NCBI GenBank assembly: GCA_000320605.2
Contig: KB445808.1
Coordinates: 124,001 to 188,000, forward strand
Origin: Gelatoporia subvermispora B
Taxonomy: Eukaryota > Basidiomycota > Agaricomycetes > Polyporales > Gelatoporiaceae
Length of the DNA: 64,000 nt
Direction of reading: 5' to 3'
The position numbers and the translations under genes are program-made. Numbering within the stretch: position 1 is the first letter of the stretch; the number at the start of each line of letters is the position of its first letter. This document shows, piece after piece, positions 32,245 through 45,632 of this stretch. The notes below the pieces were generated by a model. It saw only the letters and a program-made list of their open reading frames with translations. It was not told the DNA's origin and ran no database searches.

Positions 32245-33062
32245 CTACAGCACCATGAGCGCACCGAGTAGCGTGCCCATCGCGCCCAGAGTTGTCCAGC
32301 CGACTTGTCCTCCGAGGACCACAGGCGCCGCGTTTGTGCTTGTGCTCGGGTTTGGCGCGCCAGTCGTCATCGTGACGCTCACCGTCGCCACTGACACAGA
32401 ACTTGAGCTTGCGGAACTGGAAGCACCGGACGAGGACGATGCGTGCGAGGATGAGGTGGCATTAGGTGATGGGGCAGGGAAGGAGAGCGAGACGCTCGGG
32501 CTGGCAAGTGCACAGAAGCTCTGCGCTAACGCTTCGGCACTGGGAAGGTCGCTGATGCACTGTGGCGAGATGCAGGAGACGAGGCCCTGGGTGAAGGAGG
32601 TAGTACTAGAACGCATAGTCAGTTCAGTGAAGCTAAGATACATCTGCGATAGTACGCACTTCGCGCAGAAGCACTGCACGTCGACAACGCTCGTGCAGTT
32701 CGCGTCGGAGACAGCGAGGCTTAAGCAGTTGTCAACTGTAAGAATGTTAGCTTGCGGAAGTGGGATCGTAAAGAGCGAGGTCACGCACCACATGAGCTAA
32801 ACCCGCTGAGGCTCGGGAAGGACGCTGTGCTCGTTGGGCTGGCGCTGATGCTCGAACTCCCACTTGCACTTGCCGTGATGCTCCCACTGCCGCTTGATGA
32901 TGCGAGCGTGCCCGACCCCGACGCGGAGGACCCAGACACTGAGGAGGAAGATGAAGCAGAGGTGGCGGGAGGCGGAATGAGTGAAGCTTGAGCTGCGACA
33001 AACGTGCCGCCGAGGGTGAGCACAGCCAGGAGTAGAAGAGAACGAGGCAATTGATACGCCAT
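32245..33062 (-). CDS. CFEM-domain secreted, probably GPI-anchored protein (236 aa)
   Basis: CFEM is a fungal eight-cysteine extracellular module found in wall, haem-binding and effector proteins. Three exons (33062-32789, 32735-32660, 32605-32245) join to 237 codons with stop. Residues 1-24 are a signal peptide (LPRSLLLLAVLTLGGTFVAA). A Ser/Thr/Gly-rich stretch (about 26-87) follows. The CFEM core then carries eight cysteines: SSCVDNC, DANC, VQCFC, LVSC, PQC and QSFC. A second Ser-rich linker leads to a hydrophobic end (TTLGAMGTLLGALMVL) typical of a GPI-attachment signal. In most CFEM proteins the module comes soon after the signal peptide, so the roughly 60-residue Ser spacer is slightly unusual. 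The third exon uses a TTCTAG acceptor to keep the cysteine framework. A ruined copy lies at 61066. Confidence 0.9.
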
Positions 33063-36000
33063 GATATCTTCTAAGTTTGTGGATAAAGAAGTAGGGCCGA
33101 GGTGGTAGTTTCGGACGGAAGTGCTGGCAGTTGTAGAGTGGCACCGACGACTTGCAAAGACGAAGTTTTGAGTAGCTAGAGAGAAGGCTGCGCGGGCCAA
33201 AGAATCAGCCAAACGCATGAGCACATGCACAGCACCAACGGGCTCACCACTGCGCAATGCGGACAAACGATCCCGCTACTGATGCGTGCGCCCAAACTCG
33301 AGGGGATCACTTGACGCGCTTGATCCGTGTGCACTGTGAACGGGTTGGTCGATGTTCCTGATGATGCGCTTTCTGCGTTGCGCAATCAGAAGACAAAAAG
33401 CAAACCTCCGGAAACAAGAAAGAACGGAGGGGGGCGGGATGGAGAGGGAGTGGAACGAGCACGAAAGCGGCGAAGAGAACGACCTGGCAACAACGTGCGC
33501 GCGGCCGGCAGAACCGGCGGTGGCGGCATAGGGCGCCTATGAGTCGGCTAGGTACAAGGATGCCGAATCGCAGGGCCGCGGAGCCTCAATCTGGTGCTAG
33601 GCGGGTCACGAGCAGCAGGGAGCAGCTCCTTGCTTTTGCTCATCCTCTCAAAGTCTATGCCCATCATCGTGGAGATTCAGGTCATAGTCTTGAGGCAGGG
33701 CAATAATCTGAATCTTTCAAGTCGAATATACTGCATCGCAGAACTCTCAGAGGGTGGCCCGAATACACAAAACCTTACTTTCCTCGTCACATTAAGACTT
33801 GTTCAGCTGAAGCACCTACTGGGCGACGATATAACATCTACATTCGTGGGCTTGGAGTAAAAAGGCTTCTGTTATTTCAGAGATTGAAGATAACGCTTGT
33901 GCCGTCGATGTTCCAACTTGTCTGGTCCTACAACCATCGATCTCGACTTGGGCGCGCGCAAGGTATACTTGGGATCCTGCGAAATCGATAAACGCTTGCT
34001 GAAAGTGATGCGCTATTGGCTGTGATCAGTAACATATCCATAGATGTTCTGGATAAGCTACGCACCTCCGTATTCCCATGTCGCCCCCACCTTATGCCGT
34101 ACCTGATGAATCTGATTGCCAACGATCACCCTGATGTCTCCATAGAGCAGCGAGCGACTTTCAGGGCCCTGAATCGTGTCTCCCCTTCGTGCAGGCGATA
34201 TACCATTATCTTCCTTCGCGCTTGTGACTTTGCAAACCTCATCTCTGCACAGCCAGTCGCCGACATTGCCGCCCGACCCGTTATGTTTTGATATATTGCT
34301 GTCGTGGGGCCCACCTAGCTATCTCTGGGGATATTGTAATGAATTTTCCTCTACGCTCGTCCTCAAGAGCCAATCAGCTAATTGTGTCATTTGCTCACAG
34401 TCTTGCGGAGATCAGACATCTCCTAGTATACCCGGATCGACCCTGCCGCTGCACCCGCGTGCCGATCCCCTCCTGCGGAGACAAAACAATTTCGTAAGGT
34501 GAGACTCATGTTGAGGTATCACTGTCCAGAAGGATGCACACACCGCCCGCAGCGCCAAACCTCGATTTTGACCCGTCGCAGCTGGGACTAGTACTGGCGC
34601 TTGCCCTTCAGACGGAGAATATCGTAATGAAACGCGACCTTCTTCTGGATGTGCAAAAAGCGAAATTTCTGAGCCCAGCCTTCGGCGTTATGGCCTCCTC
34701 GTATCAGTGATAGACCCGGGAGTTATATTTACGGCACCGGGTCCAAGGTCGTAGCCCGGAGCCTATCGTCTGTATAAGCCATGCCTTGTCGTGTTCGGGC
34801 GACGGAAGGAACACTGGTTATAGACGCACCACATCTGACGGGACGACAAACTAAATGACGTGGCGCCGTCATAGTGACCCCAGGAACTTGCTGATCATCG
34901 CCGTCACAAAACTTCTGCCGCTCTCTCGCTCACAAGCAGCATCGTAGGGGATAAATCCACGCAGCGGTGTTCGGCAGATGAGTAACCAGAGAGTGGATTG
35001 CAGTGTAGGTATGTCCCACAGATCTTGAGCCGTACCGCGTGTAGAGACCTCCGGAGATCTAGGCACACCGAACCATCTATACTCTTTGTCCAAGGAGATC
35101 TCCTGCATTCTCGATGCTACCAGGTCGAGCAGATGCATCCCAGGCTCGTGTGGTCTGTTACTTGCCGACCATGCCGCTCCCACTATTACAAAGGAAAGAT
35201 CGAAGGGAAGTGTGCCGCTGTCACTACCAGGCTGGTCTTACCTCTACCGTGACAAACACATCTGTCAAGCAACGAGTTTCAGGAAGCGGTCTAGTCAGCA
35301 TCATCATATACGAGAAGACACCGCTCGTGTCTCTAGGTCCTTCCAATTTGATTTTTCGAACTTATCGGAGTCTTCCTTCCTCTGTGTCCCTGGCGCTTCG
35401 AGATGCCAGCTACGACATGCTACTGGTGCTGGCGCTCGCCGACGGCCTCGACGTGGGACTGGTTAATGCGCTGGAATCCTATGTCTTAGGATCGGATCTA
35501 GGCCACTGTCCTTGCGAGTTCGCTCAGGGTACTTGTTAGCGTTCTTGGTGGTAGCGGTATCCGAGTGGTATGACAGTTGCACGAGGACGCGTGTTTCGCG
35601 TATGTCTTCTTCCGTGGACTTCGTACTTCGAAAACCACCGTTCTGATACCCAAAAAACAGGCATATCAACATCTCGTATGAGGGTCTATATGCAACGCGG
35701 CCGAGCAGGACATTTGTCACACAGGACAAAATCTTCTTCAGTCGGGTCTCTCCGAGGTTATCCACCAAATGCGCCACTTCTTCTCACTCGCATCCTACTC
35801 GTCTCCAGTCAATCAATGAAGGGAATCCGACTGTACGGACCCACTATAGAGGCCGAAGTGTTGGTTATACACTATCTCCGTCGATGGCACAGCTCCAGTC
35901 CTGAGTTCCGTCTTCCGTTGACTGGGTGACTTCGGCTACTAGCGCGAACCCGGCGAACTCGGAGCACATTGATGGAAACCTCCAGAAATCTGCCCATACG

Positions 36001-39000
36001 CAACGGGGAATAGTCGATGGCATCCGTCTGATGACGGATACGGGATGGCGTGGGTGTCGGACATGTTCGGTCGGTCTCAGTGTGTTGCTGTACTTGTTCT
36101 CATGTCGTAGGTCAGGCGGTTATGGTTATGATTTGCCTGCCCCGCAATTCGAGATGGATTGACATCGCTTTGACGAATGATATGAGGTCTGTCGTCTTGA
36201 GCCAATTTGTCCTCAAATGGGTATTATTCGAACGTGAGTCCGGAGGAGCCCTTGACCCGAGATAATTCTCGTGCAGGAGACACGAGAAGGTTCAACGCAA
36301 CTACCCGCTAGCTTGAATCACTGAACTCACCGCTAAGTCCTGTGCTAGGCGCATTCTATGTCACACTCATGAAAAGTAGATGACAATGGCAGACAATGAC
36401 AAAGGTCACAGCTTCTTCTGTCAGCCTTACTGGCCGGCCCCGATTGTTGCCCTAGGGTGAAATCCACACAGTTGCACAATTAATCACTTGGGGCTCGTCG
36501 GTCCCACCGACTGGAAACACTGCACGTCTGATAGACTTCCTAACTTGTACATATGCTGTACGTCGTCGGGCGTCGGCAGATCCGACCCCGCCGACGCGCC
36601 TGCATTGCCCGCGGCGCTACAGCACTGCGCGACCGCGTGCTGCGTTCAGTGCCCCTGTATTTAGCGATGCGTACAACGTGTACAGACCACCGACATGTGA
36701 GTGTGGATGTAGCCCTCCTCAAACTACGTTGGCTAATTCCGGATGAAGGGAAGGCGAAGCGGTGTCAGAAGGAAGACGCTCTGGATTGTGGTAAGAGGAA
36801 CTGCTCTGATTGGCTCGCAGCAGGCCGAAGATGGGCGCTTTAGCCGGAGCGCATACCGCTGGTTGTGGGGGATTGCCATTTATTGCCATCTACATTACAG
36901 CCTCCGTGTTTAGTTGACATTCGTGCTTGTCTCAGATTGATGGCATGATCATTGCTGCCTCAAGTTCAAAAAGGATTGATTCTTATCTCGAGTACAGACA
37001 TATGGCACTGGTCATCTCAGGGCTAACTTAGATGCACTAGAACTGGAGCATCTGGATAACGGCGACTGAGTCCGCGTGGCTATCCATCGACTACAATCAT
37101 ACTATATTCAGCCGGATGCGTCGAATTCTTTTTGAGAGACGAATTTTGTGCGCAATTGGCAGCGGATACTAACAATCGGCGGCAGCGGCGTGTTCTTGGT
37201 TCATTCAAGACAATTATCATTATTACGTTGCCGGAATCCTATCAGTGTTCGGACCAAGTGATATCAACGACATCTTCGCAAGTTCGTGCTTGAAAACTAC
37301 ATGCGATCGTGACGATTCAACATCTGTCAGCTTTCGGATCCGGTCAATCGTGCGTCGAGTCGTTTGATCAGACTGCTGCTCATCATCTCCGCTAGGCGTG
37401 GCTCAGGCGTGCAGCTGCTTTGCTCAAATCCGGAAGTTTATCACTAGTCTTCTGATGCGGCTGATACTTTCGGAGTTGTGTGCAGGAGGATGGTAATTGC
37501 GAACGCTGAGTTTGCTTTGCCTTACACGGGTATGTGATTATGTCAAGGGTGCTGCGCTGCTGGCTCGGCACACTAGAATGTGGTCCAGGAAGTTTGATCT
37601 TTGCGGGACGCAAGCCTTCTTGACAGTATATCCGGTACCGGAGCGACCACAGAAGCCCAGTGGATAACAAGAGTGACAGCAACTATCGCAGACTGGGGGT
37701 GGCATCTACAAGCAGGACGAAAGATAGAACGTCGAGCTTGAATCCAAGTATCTCGTACTGGGCGGGCTTCTCGGTAAAGCTACTACACATTCGGGGTCTT
37801 GAGAGCATCTACGTTCTCGAGATGCTCAAGACGCCCGTACAAGGAAGCTGGAGTATCGCAACGACCCTGGCGTCTCTCCACTGAGTGGCTTGCGGCGTTT
37901 ATCTTAGCTCCGGGTCGCACACAGCGAAGTGAATTCCAGAATCCTGGTCAAGTGCTCGGCAATACCTCAGGGCCATGCATTCTTAACATACAGATTACGA
38001 CAAACCACAACCAGTGCGCTGCTTCTCCGTCGAACGCATCATACGTCAAGTAACGAGGCAGACGGAACAGATGTGCCCTGAACCCTATTCAATACGCTTT
38101 GCTCCACATTGCCTTCGTTTCCACTCAATACTCATCTTCGGAGTTCGAACCAGTACTGATCCTCAGCACTAGCTGATGTCTCCCGCTCCCGGTGTATGCC
38201 CATGATTGCTAATCAGCCGGTGCGGGACGGCACCTCCTGCTTTCGATGTCATGAACCGCAACGACGAGCAAACATCTCACCCTAAATGTATCATGGATCA
38301 CCCTGCATACCCAACAACGCCAGACGAGCGACAAATTCAGGTACGATGATGTCGTTCTGAATCAAAAAAATCTCTATCCGCGCATCATCGGATTGATCTA
38401 CGGGACATGACCACAGGCCTCCGCAATGGCGTCTACGGTCTCAGCTGCGCCGCACAAGGACAAGTTCCGACTCACGTTAGTGTGGATTCTCCCAAAAGAA
38501 GCGTGTCCGGCCGGGGTCGAAGCCGCGAGAAGGCCTACTCGAGGACATCGGGCTTTCAGCTTGACCTTGAGGATGCGTCACGAAGAGCACAATTTGGATG
38601 CTCGTATGCCCTTGTAAATCCATCTATCAGGGTTCGCACCCACCGTGCACGCTGCTCTGCGTCGGACCATCCAGCATCCGATGTAAAATTTACTGCACAG
38701 CATCAATGCGGAGGCAATGCGCCTCAGTTTCATCTGACCTTTTGCGAAGATCCTTGCGCATGAATAGCAGTCCGGTCCGAAGAAAATCACGCTCGAGCGG
38801 GGCGAAAGAGCAGAGTACTAGTTCCAGCCACCAAAATGACCCAAGGACAGATCAACCAGTTCGAATGTCGAGCGCTGATGCGATGCCGGCGGCAAATGCG
38901 GTCGACAGGCGTCTTACTGGCTGCATATGTAAGCAGGGGGACTGCCGAATGCAGCGTCACGGAGTTTGAAAGGGCGCTCGGAATTAGGGCCGGTTGGGCC

Positions 39001-41392
39001 GCCTTCATCATCATCCTTGTTCTCAACCGCTAGCGACTTCATCAACGTCCTCGTATATGATATTCGATCCACCTGTTTTGACTTCTAGTCTGGTCGAACC
39101 CGATATTACGCCTCTGTTCTAACTTGCCACAGAACGGATGACTTCCTCGCGGTCTTCGAACCTGCTGAAGGGTATCGTCGGAGACAATGCGAACAGTCAT
39201 CAGCTGCTCTTGTTTGCCGCAACCCTGCTGGACGTATGCAGTACCTCAGTAGCCTGCTCAACGACAGCGCGAGAAATCGGAGAACTTTACAAATGATGGT
39301 TTGTCACCTCAATAGCCCGGAGATCCTCGCCGACTTTCAACCCCCAAACGCGAGAATGGGTCGCATCAAACACTCACTTGACCCCGATCTTCAAAATCAC
39401 TGAGCATCTAGGGTAGCCCTGGATCGGCTGTCTGAGTGCACATGCACGTCGTTGTGTATGGCGTAGCTAAGGAACTCTTGCGCAACGCGTCCTTGAGTCT
39501 CGTTACTAGCTAGCTGCAGGATATTGTCAGGACCGTGGCAATTGTACACGCAAGCTCAAGGCTCCTACGCGCGTCGAGTGGTCTGCTTCTCGCCCCGATT
39601 TCCTTGTCCTGCTTCCACACTATGACCTGGCGGCCACCTGTACATGCGCAAGCTATGAACAGATAACGCAGTCTTCACCTTCGTGCGGCCCTGAGGCTGA
39701 TCATGGTGCCTTGTATTTGTCCCGGAATGAGCTTCGACACACGCCCCCAGGCCACGCCCCCTCTCCTTACGTCCCCAAGCTGACTCGCCCTACCTTCTCT
39801 CCTCTCTCGCAGCGCCATTTGCAAACGCCTCACCCACCCTCGATCGCACCTGTGCTCTTCACACTCGCAACCTCATATCTGCGCGTGCGGTACGTAGCGC
39901 CGTCCCAATTCAGATCGCGCACTCCCATCGGCCGAACGTCCTAGGAGCCTATTCTTAGCACCGGCGCTCGCGGCGGGCCTCCGAATCGGCGTGCCACCGT
40001 GCCGTACTCCAGCCCACCACATTGCGCGGTGCGTCGCGCGACGCTGTCGAGCTGAGTGCGGCGCGTCGAAGCGTGCCCGTGGGCGCGGAAGCGCGCATCA
40101 GTGCATTGGTGGGAAGCGCCAGGGCCCAGGAACACCGGCAGGTGCGCTGGCTTTGGATGCGCCTTCGATGAAGCCGGGAATCGTCTGAAACTAGTATCTG
40201 CAGCACGCATCGGCGCGGGCTCGCTCCGCGGCTGTGTCCGAGGGCGACCTGGAGCATGAAGACGGAGGGCACGAGCAAAATAGGGACATTAAGACTGGAC
40301 GCATGCAGCCCATGATGTGGTACGTCGAATTTGATCTTGGAGCGAAAGGGGTCTCGCGACATCATTTCCCTGGCCAAGCACAACGTGCTACGCAGCATGC
40401 CGCAGCTGCAGGAGCGCTCCAAGCCGCGGGTGATCCTCGAAGGTTGTGAGATGCAGGCCACTGGGCCCTCGCTCCGCGTCGCCTGCACGTTGTGCATATT
40501 CGAGACGCGGCGGACTCATCCCAGATCAGTCAGCATCCCGCGACTGCAGGCGCTCCGTGACCTTCTGCAACGCGGCTCTCGTCCTCGCATGTTCATATCC
40601 CTCGGGCGAGGCGCCCATGACTGTATCTGGTCCCTGTATTCATCTTCGCCTCGCGTCTGCATGTATTCCGACGCCCGCCGTTCGATCGTTCGATCTTGCT
40701 CGTCTTATGTGCGCTGCATTATGTAGGAGATCCGTAGATCTCCCGTTTTGGTCGATCGCACCCCTCAATCTCCACCCCGTCACAGACGCACTGGGACAGT
40801 ACGAGACGCGCGCCAGGATCGGGAGTGGGGGACCCACAGGCGCGGCGGGCAGAACTCAGAGGCAGAGGTCGGAGTCTGGAACGCACGGGTGCGGATACGC
40901 GAATGAAAACGCGAAGGGGCACAGTGTACGTGAATGCCCCGTGCCCAGTCTGCTGCGCTGGCCTCTTCCCCCGACGTGATCGAAAGGGAGAAGACGCAGG
41001 GCGGGTGCCATCCGCCCCGAGCCCGATATGTGCTCGGGGGTTATGCCTGATTTTGCGACGATGTGCAAATGCGAGTGGCGCGGGGCTGACGTATCGTGTC
41101 ACAGAGCATTTGCCATCATGGGATGTCCGACAACGGACCTGAGCGTCGATCACCAAACAGGTCTGTCTTTGTCTCGAAACACCGCGGCGGCGTGAGCGCG
41201 CATCCTCCAAGGTCTGCTCGGCAAGGCGGACATCTTGTCTGTACACAAGCGCATCAGATACACCTGCGGCGATATTACGATCATGTTCACTCACAAGTCA
41301 CCACAATGTCTAGTAACCGGACAATGGCCCATCCAGCTTCCCGTCCACGGCGCTCGGCACCTTTGGCTTCTGCATCTGCATCAGGTATCACT
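33063..41392. other. Gene-poor region of about 8 kb
   Basis: Many frames of 60-140 codons occur on both strands, for example 35183-34869 (minus), 35114-35539 (plus) and 38407-38763 (plus). None shows a domain, a consistent exon series or a duplicate elsewhere in the window. Composition becomes clearly GC-richer from about 39.7 kb onward. It may contain unrecognised lineage-specific genes or old transposon remains. Confidence 0.35.
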
Positions 41393-42060
41393 TAATTTCT
41401 CGCTACGATCCCGGTCCCGCAAATTTGAGCTCGGAGTGTCATCTGTCTGACGTACCGTGGTGCTGGCGCCTCACACTCGCGACAGTCCCAGCCATCCGCG
41501 ACAATGGGGCGCGCACCCGCGCGCGCCAGCGCCGTACAGGAGAGTCGAAAGTGGAAGTCGAAGCTGCGGTGCGTGCCTGTCTCGCTGTATGCGCCTTGCT
41601 CCCACTGCACAGGGCTCATGCGAAAGGCTGAGCCATTCACCCCACACACCTGCATTCGCATCACATATCGGGAAATGACTCCTTCCCGCGATAATTCCAA
41701 TACCACGAATTTGAGCTTGTAGCATCAGCCGTCTGACGCTCCGTGGTTTCGGTGTCTTGCATCCGCGACGCTGCTGCCCGTCCGCAGCGGCACGAAGCGC
41801 GCCGACGCGGTGTAGAAGAGTCGGAGTGGAAGTCGAAGCTGAGAGGGCGCCGGCCGTGCACTGCGCTCTCGCGGTGCGTGCCTGTTTCGCTGTATGCGTC
41901 TCGCTGGGGATCGCTGGGTGCGGGCTATGGCCTATGCGGGAGGTTGAGCGTTACGACGCGCACGGGCGATGCGTAGGTCCAGCCGACATGCGCCTTTTTC
42001 GCTGCGGTGTGTGCCTGTTTCGGCGTATGCGCCTCGCTGCCGTTGCAGCGGACCGTGGAG
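41393..42060 (+). repeat. Diverged direct repeat, two units of about 286 bp plus a partial third
   Basis: AATTTGAGCT recurs at 41422 and 41708. GTCTGACG..CCGTGG, CATCCGCGAC, GGAAGTCGAAGCTG and GCGGTGCGTGCCTGT follow in the same order in both units. The last element recurs a third time near 42003 as GCGGTGTGTGCCTGTTTCG. The units differ by substitutions and indels. No coding role is evident. Confidence 0.7.
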
Positions 42061-45000
42061 CGATCTGGGCGCATTGAATGTGATGGGTCCCGGTTGCCAG
42101 CTGAGCAGTCACGCAAGTCGCCGACATGCCGATATGGCATTGTCAATTCGCGCACGTTGGTCCTTGGGTGGGGCCGGTGCGGGGTCCAGGTTCCCGATCG
42201 CTGGGCGACGAGCCACGACCGATAGCCGGGTCGCGCAGCCGATGTGTAGGTGATGGTAGGTGACGGGTGATGGGTGATGGGTGTGCGACGCTGGATTTTG
42301 GAAGAGCCGCGTGCGTACATCGGACGTTGGGGCGCGTCAACGCTGGCTGTCGCTGTCGCTGGCAGTACATGCTGGCCGTCGTAGCGTAGGTTGTAGGTGC
42401 CAAGTACTGGTGAACAGCCGGAGTGCCTGTCGGGCGTGTTGACCAGAGGCCGCGGCGCGAGGGCGTCGAGGGGGCGATGTGCCGCCAGCGTAGCAATACC
42501 GCTGGGCCGCTGCGTCCCCTGACCTTTCGTGCGTCGCTCATTGGCCCCCTCACCTGCGAGAGGCCCTTGTCGAGCGACGCTGCGGCCAATGTCAGCATCA
42601 GACGAGGATCGATAGGGCCAGGTGCATTAGCCAGGGGGGCGGGGATGCCGCCGTGTTGTGCTCTGCGGTCTGTCCTCTGCAGTCCCCCGATGTTTCGCGG
42701 TGTTGCGGTCTGTGATAGTCGACAGAGCCGTGCGCGCGCGAGTACGGTGAAGCGTTGTCGCTGCTAGACCATCCTTGCTGACCAAAATTACGTTGTGTGG
42801 CAGGGCGTCGTGGGGGGAGCGGAAAGAACCATCTAGAGGCCATGAACGATTTTCCCTCAAGGTCCCCGTCCGCTTGTCCATCAGCGATCACAAGATTGCT
42901 ATTACAACCCACGTCCTGATGTCCCGTGCAACAGAGCTCCGCACACGCATCCGCCCGCCCGCGCGGCCGGCCCTAGCGCGGTGGTGTCGCCACGGGTGAC
43001 ATGACAGGATCCTCCCATAATTTTCGATCTCCGTCAGGGCGTTATGCGGGACAAAGGAACGCGCGAAAGACGCGTTGCCGCAGCGCGACGAATCACGCCA
43101 ATGGCTATCCCCAACGACAATAGCGTTGTCTGGACTCTGCGGTGGTGCAATTCGCGGCAGCACACGCGCGCGGATCGTGGCAGACACGTCCTCGGGTCCA
43201 CCTGGCGTTGCGCTGCTGGTTCCAGCTTCTTCGCGCGCACCGTGCGCCGTGCTTGTGTGCACATATGTGCGGATAAGGCAGCTTTCCCGGCGCGCGTTGT
43301 TTTCGTGTTTCGGGATTTTTTGACGGAGGAGGCAGGCGTGCTTCTAGCGCTGCCGTGCGGGGTGTGCCCGTCCTGGAGAACAAGTGCGCTGTGCGAAACA
43401 CATGGCCCGGGCGCGGGGGTGCGATTGCTGTCCAAGTATCTGAGGCGAGAGGATTCACGCGGATTACGCCTACGCACGAAACATGTGCCGCAGCGCGCTG
43501 TTTTCAAATTTCCGAAGCTTTGAATCCATCTCTCCATTTTAGAAGGCCCTCATACGCAGCGTTGAGTACACCCCGGCTCGCCGGGATATGATTGAGCATA
43601 CCCATCGGTCTCCTGATTATCCGTAGCAGCAGAATCACAGCAGCCGCGAGGTTCGTGTTATTCGCCTGCTCGTCGGAGTGCGCGCGGCCAGCGAACGCGT
43701 CGGGCAAACATCTGGACGACAGACCGTAGCCACAGCTCCGTCGGCGGCTCGGAGGCCCGACGCACTGCCTCGTCTTCTGGCCCGTCGCTCGCGGGAGAGC
43801 CCCGCGGCCCGCCCACAGCCGCGCCCGCAATAGCACTCGCACTCTTTCCCCTGCGCATTCTCCTTCGCGTTCGCGGACTCGGGCGCGCTTCGATTTGCTG
43901 CTTCGTGCTTCGCCGGCAGGCGTGGGCTGGGTGCTGCCGCGAGCGCATGTAACCATATCGGGGCGACGCTTCTTGCGTCCGCCTTCTACTCGGCTCCCGC
44001 GAACACCCGCGTCATACGCCTGTGCTTCTTGGGCGTCTCCGGCCTGCACTCAGCCACAGCCCCCCCTTCGAAGTCCGCACTGCGCTGCAGGGTGCAGCGT
44101 GCACCGCGTATGTAATGAGTACGTGCGCGATTATGCGATGTGCTGTACGTACGCGAGAGTTTGCGGCACGCCGAACGCGAGATGAAGGCTGGAGGGGGCG
44201 ATATGGATATTGGGGAGAGCGCGGCTCTGGGTTGCTCGATCTGCGGTAGGCTTTGATCGATGCGCGTGAGGTGCAACCTCGCTCTGTGCCCGCACGCTGC
44301 GCGCCCCGAATTGGGCCCCCGTTCCCGCACTAGCCCTCGGCCGTGCGAAATGCGGCAACGCTAATTTGTGCGCCTCCCGAGGACCACCCGTCGCGCATCG
44401 CACATCGCGCATTGCGTCGAAATTCGATCGTAATCATATTCCGCGGCACACATTGTGAGCACTCTCAGAACGCACAGAGAGAGCCCGAAAAACACGCCGC
44501 ACCAGCTCCCGACTCCTGCTCTGCCAACGCACAGCGCACGCAAAAATAGCCCGACAGTCTCGATAAGCTTCTCCACGCCTGCGTCGTCCCAATCGTCCAA
44601 ATTCACAAGCCTGCCTAGAACCGCCACGATAGCGATCTGCTGCACGTCGCCCCGCGCACGGGGACCCCACACTCAACATCGACAATCACCCCATTATACA
44701 ATATACAATATACAATATACGATGCATAATTAATACCGATACAGATCCCAACGCCCCACCGCACGCTCCTCGCTCCTGCGCCAAGCCGCGAACGGCACCC
44801 GCGTCCCGTGCGCCTGTCCCCCGCAGCTCGCGCCCACCCGACAGACAGGCAGCCGCAGCCATCCCCTCGGCGCTGGCTCTCCAGCGCCTGCGCGCCGCTC
44901 CCACACCTGCCACGCGCGTGTCTGATTCTGCCGTCCGCCGCCCGCCGTCGACGCACTCGGAATTCTAAATCACGATCCACACCGGTGGGTGATGGGGATG

Positions 45001-45632
45001 GCTGATAATCCAATCCGACTCCATAATGCGGATGCGCGTGCTACATACAACGCGGTATGCTACACTAATGTGATAATGTGACTGCAACGAGATATCGAGA
45101 GATCGAGAGAGATACGAAGGGAGATATGAAGGGGGAGAGCGAAATCCGGAGGCTGAAATAACATAATATATACGCGCCCGCCTGCGCACGATATCCTAGC
45201 GAAAGGGGCGAAGTGCGGTTCGGTAATGCGAATGCGGATGCGGGTGCGGGTGCGAATGAACGGGAGAACGGCGGGATGGCGGCAGCGGGGGACGGGGCGG
45301 GGGGCGTGATATGATGACAACAGCGCCGAGCAGCGGCGGGGAGGGGCGGGCAATAACGTCGACGAGACAAAGGGGGGCGAGGCGGGAGCCGAACAGCGCG
45401 GCGAAAATAACGGTGATTATACAGCACTGCGATACAGGTATATCCAACGGGTGGGGCACGGGTCGGGCGGGGTCTCGTGTCTTGGGTCTTGGGTCGTATG
45501 CTCCGTCGGGCGGGGCACGACCCTCTTGCTAAAATCCACACATCGCACATCGAAAGTCGAAATGCCAACGCCGGCCGTCTCTAGACCGCCGCGGGCGCTC
45601 GCACAGGAGCACAGGCGCGGGTCGGCCCCGCT
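42061..45632. other. GC-rich gene-poor region downstream of the TEA gene
   Basis: No gene is supported; long frames here are expected in GC-rich DNA and are not conserved with anything I recognise. Small low-complexity patches include GTGATGGGTGATGGGTG near 42260 and GA-rich repeats near 45090-45140. Confidence 0.35.
44694..44720 (+). repeat. AT-rich octamer microsatellite (TACAATAT)n
   Basis: About three copies of TACAATAT form an AT-rich island in an otherwise GC-rich stretch, roughly 0.9 kb beyond the 3' end of the TEA gene. Confidence 0.75.

Larger units (their letters stand above)
29300..33062. repeat. Inverted segmental duplication, block B, copy 1
   Basis: This segment matches the reverse complement of about 61040-64000. 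It comprises the DUF6535 locus, its upstream region (30.3-31.2 kb against 63.2-62.1 kb), the stretch after the MITE (31.87-32.2 kb against 62.04-61.7 kb) and the CFEM gene. Shared upstream words include CTCTGGATAGGCTCAGC (complement near 62090-62110) and CATTGAAGAAGGG. The MITE at 31226-31870 is extra in this copy. Confidence 0.82.
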
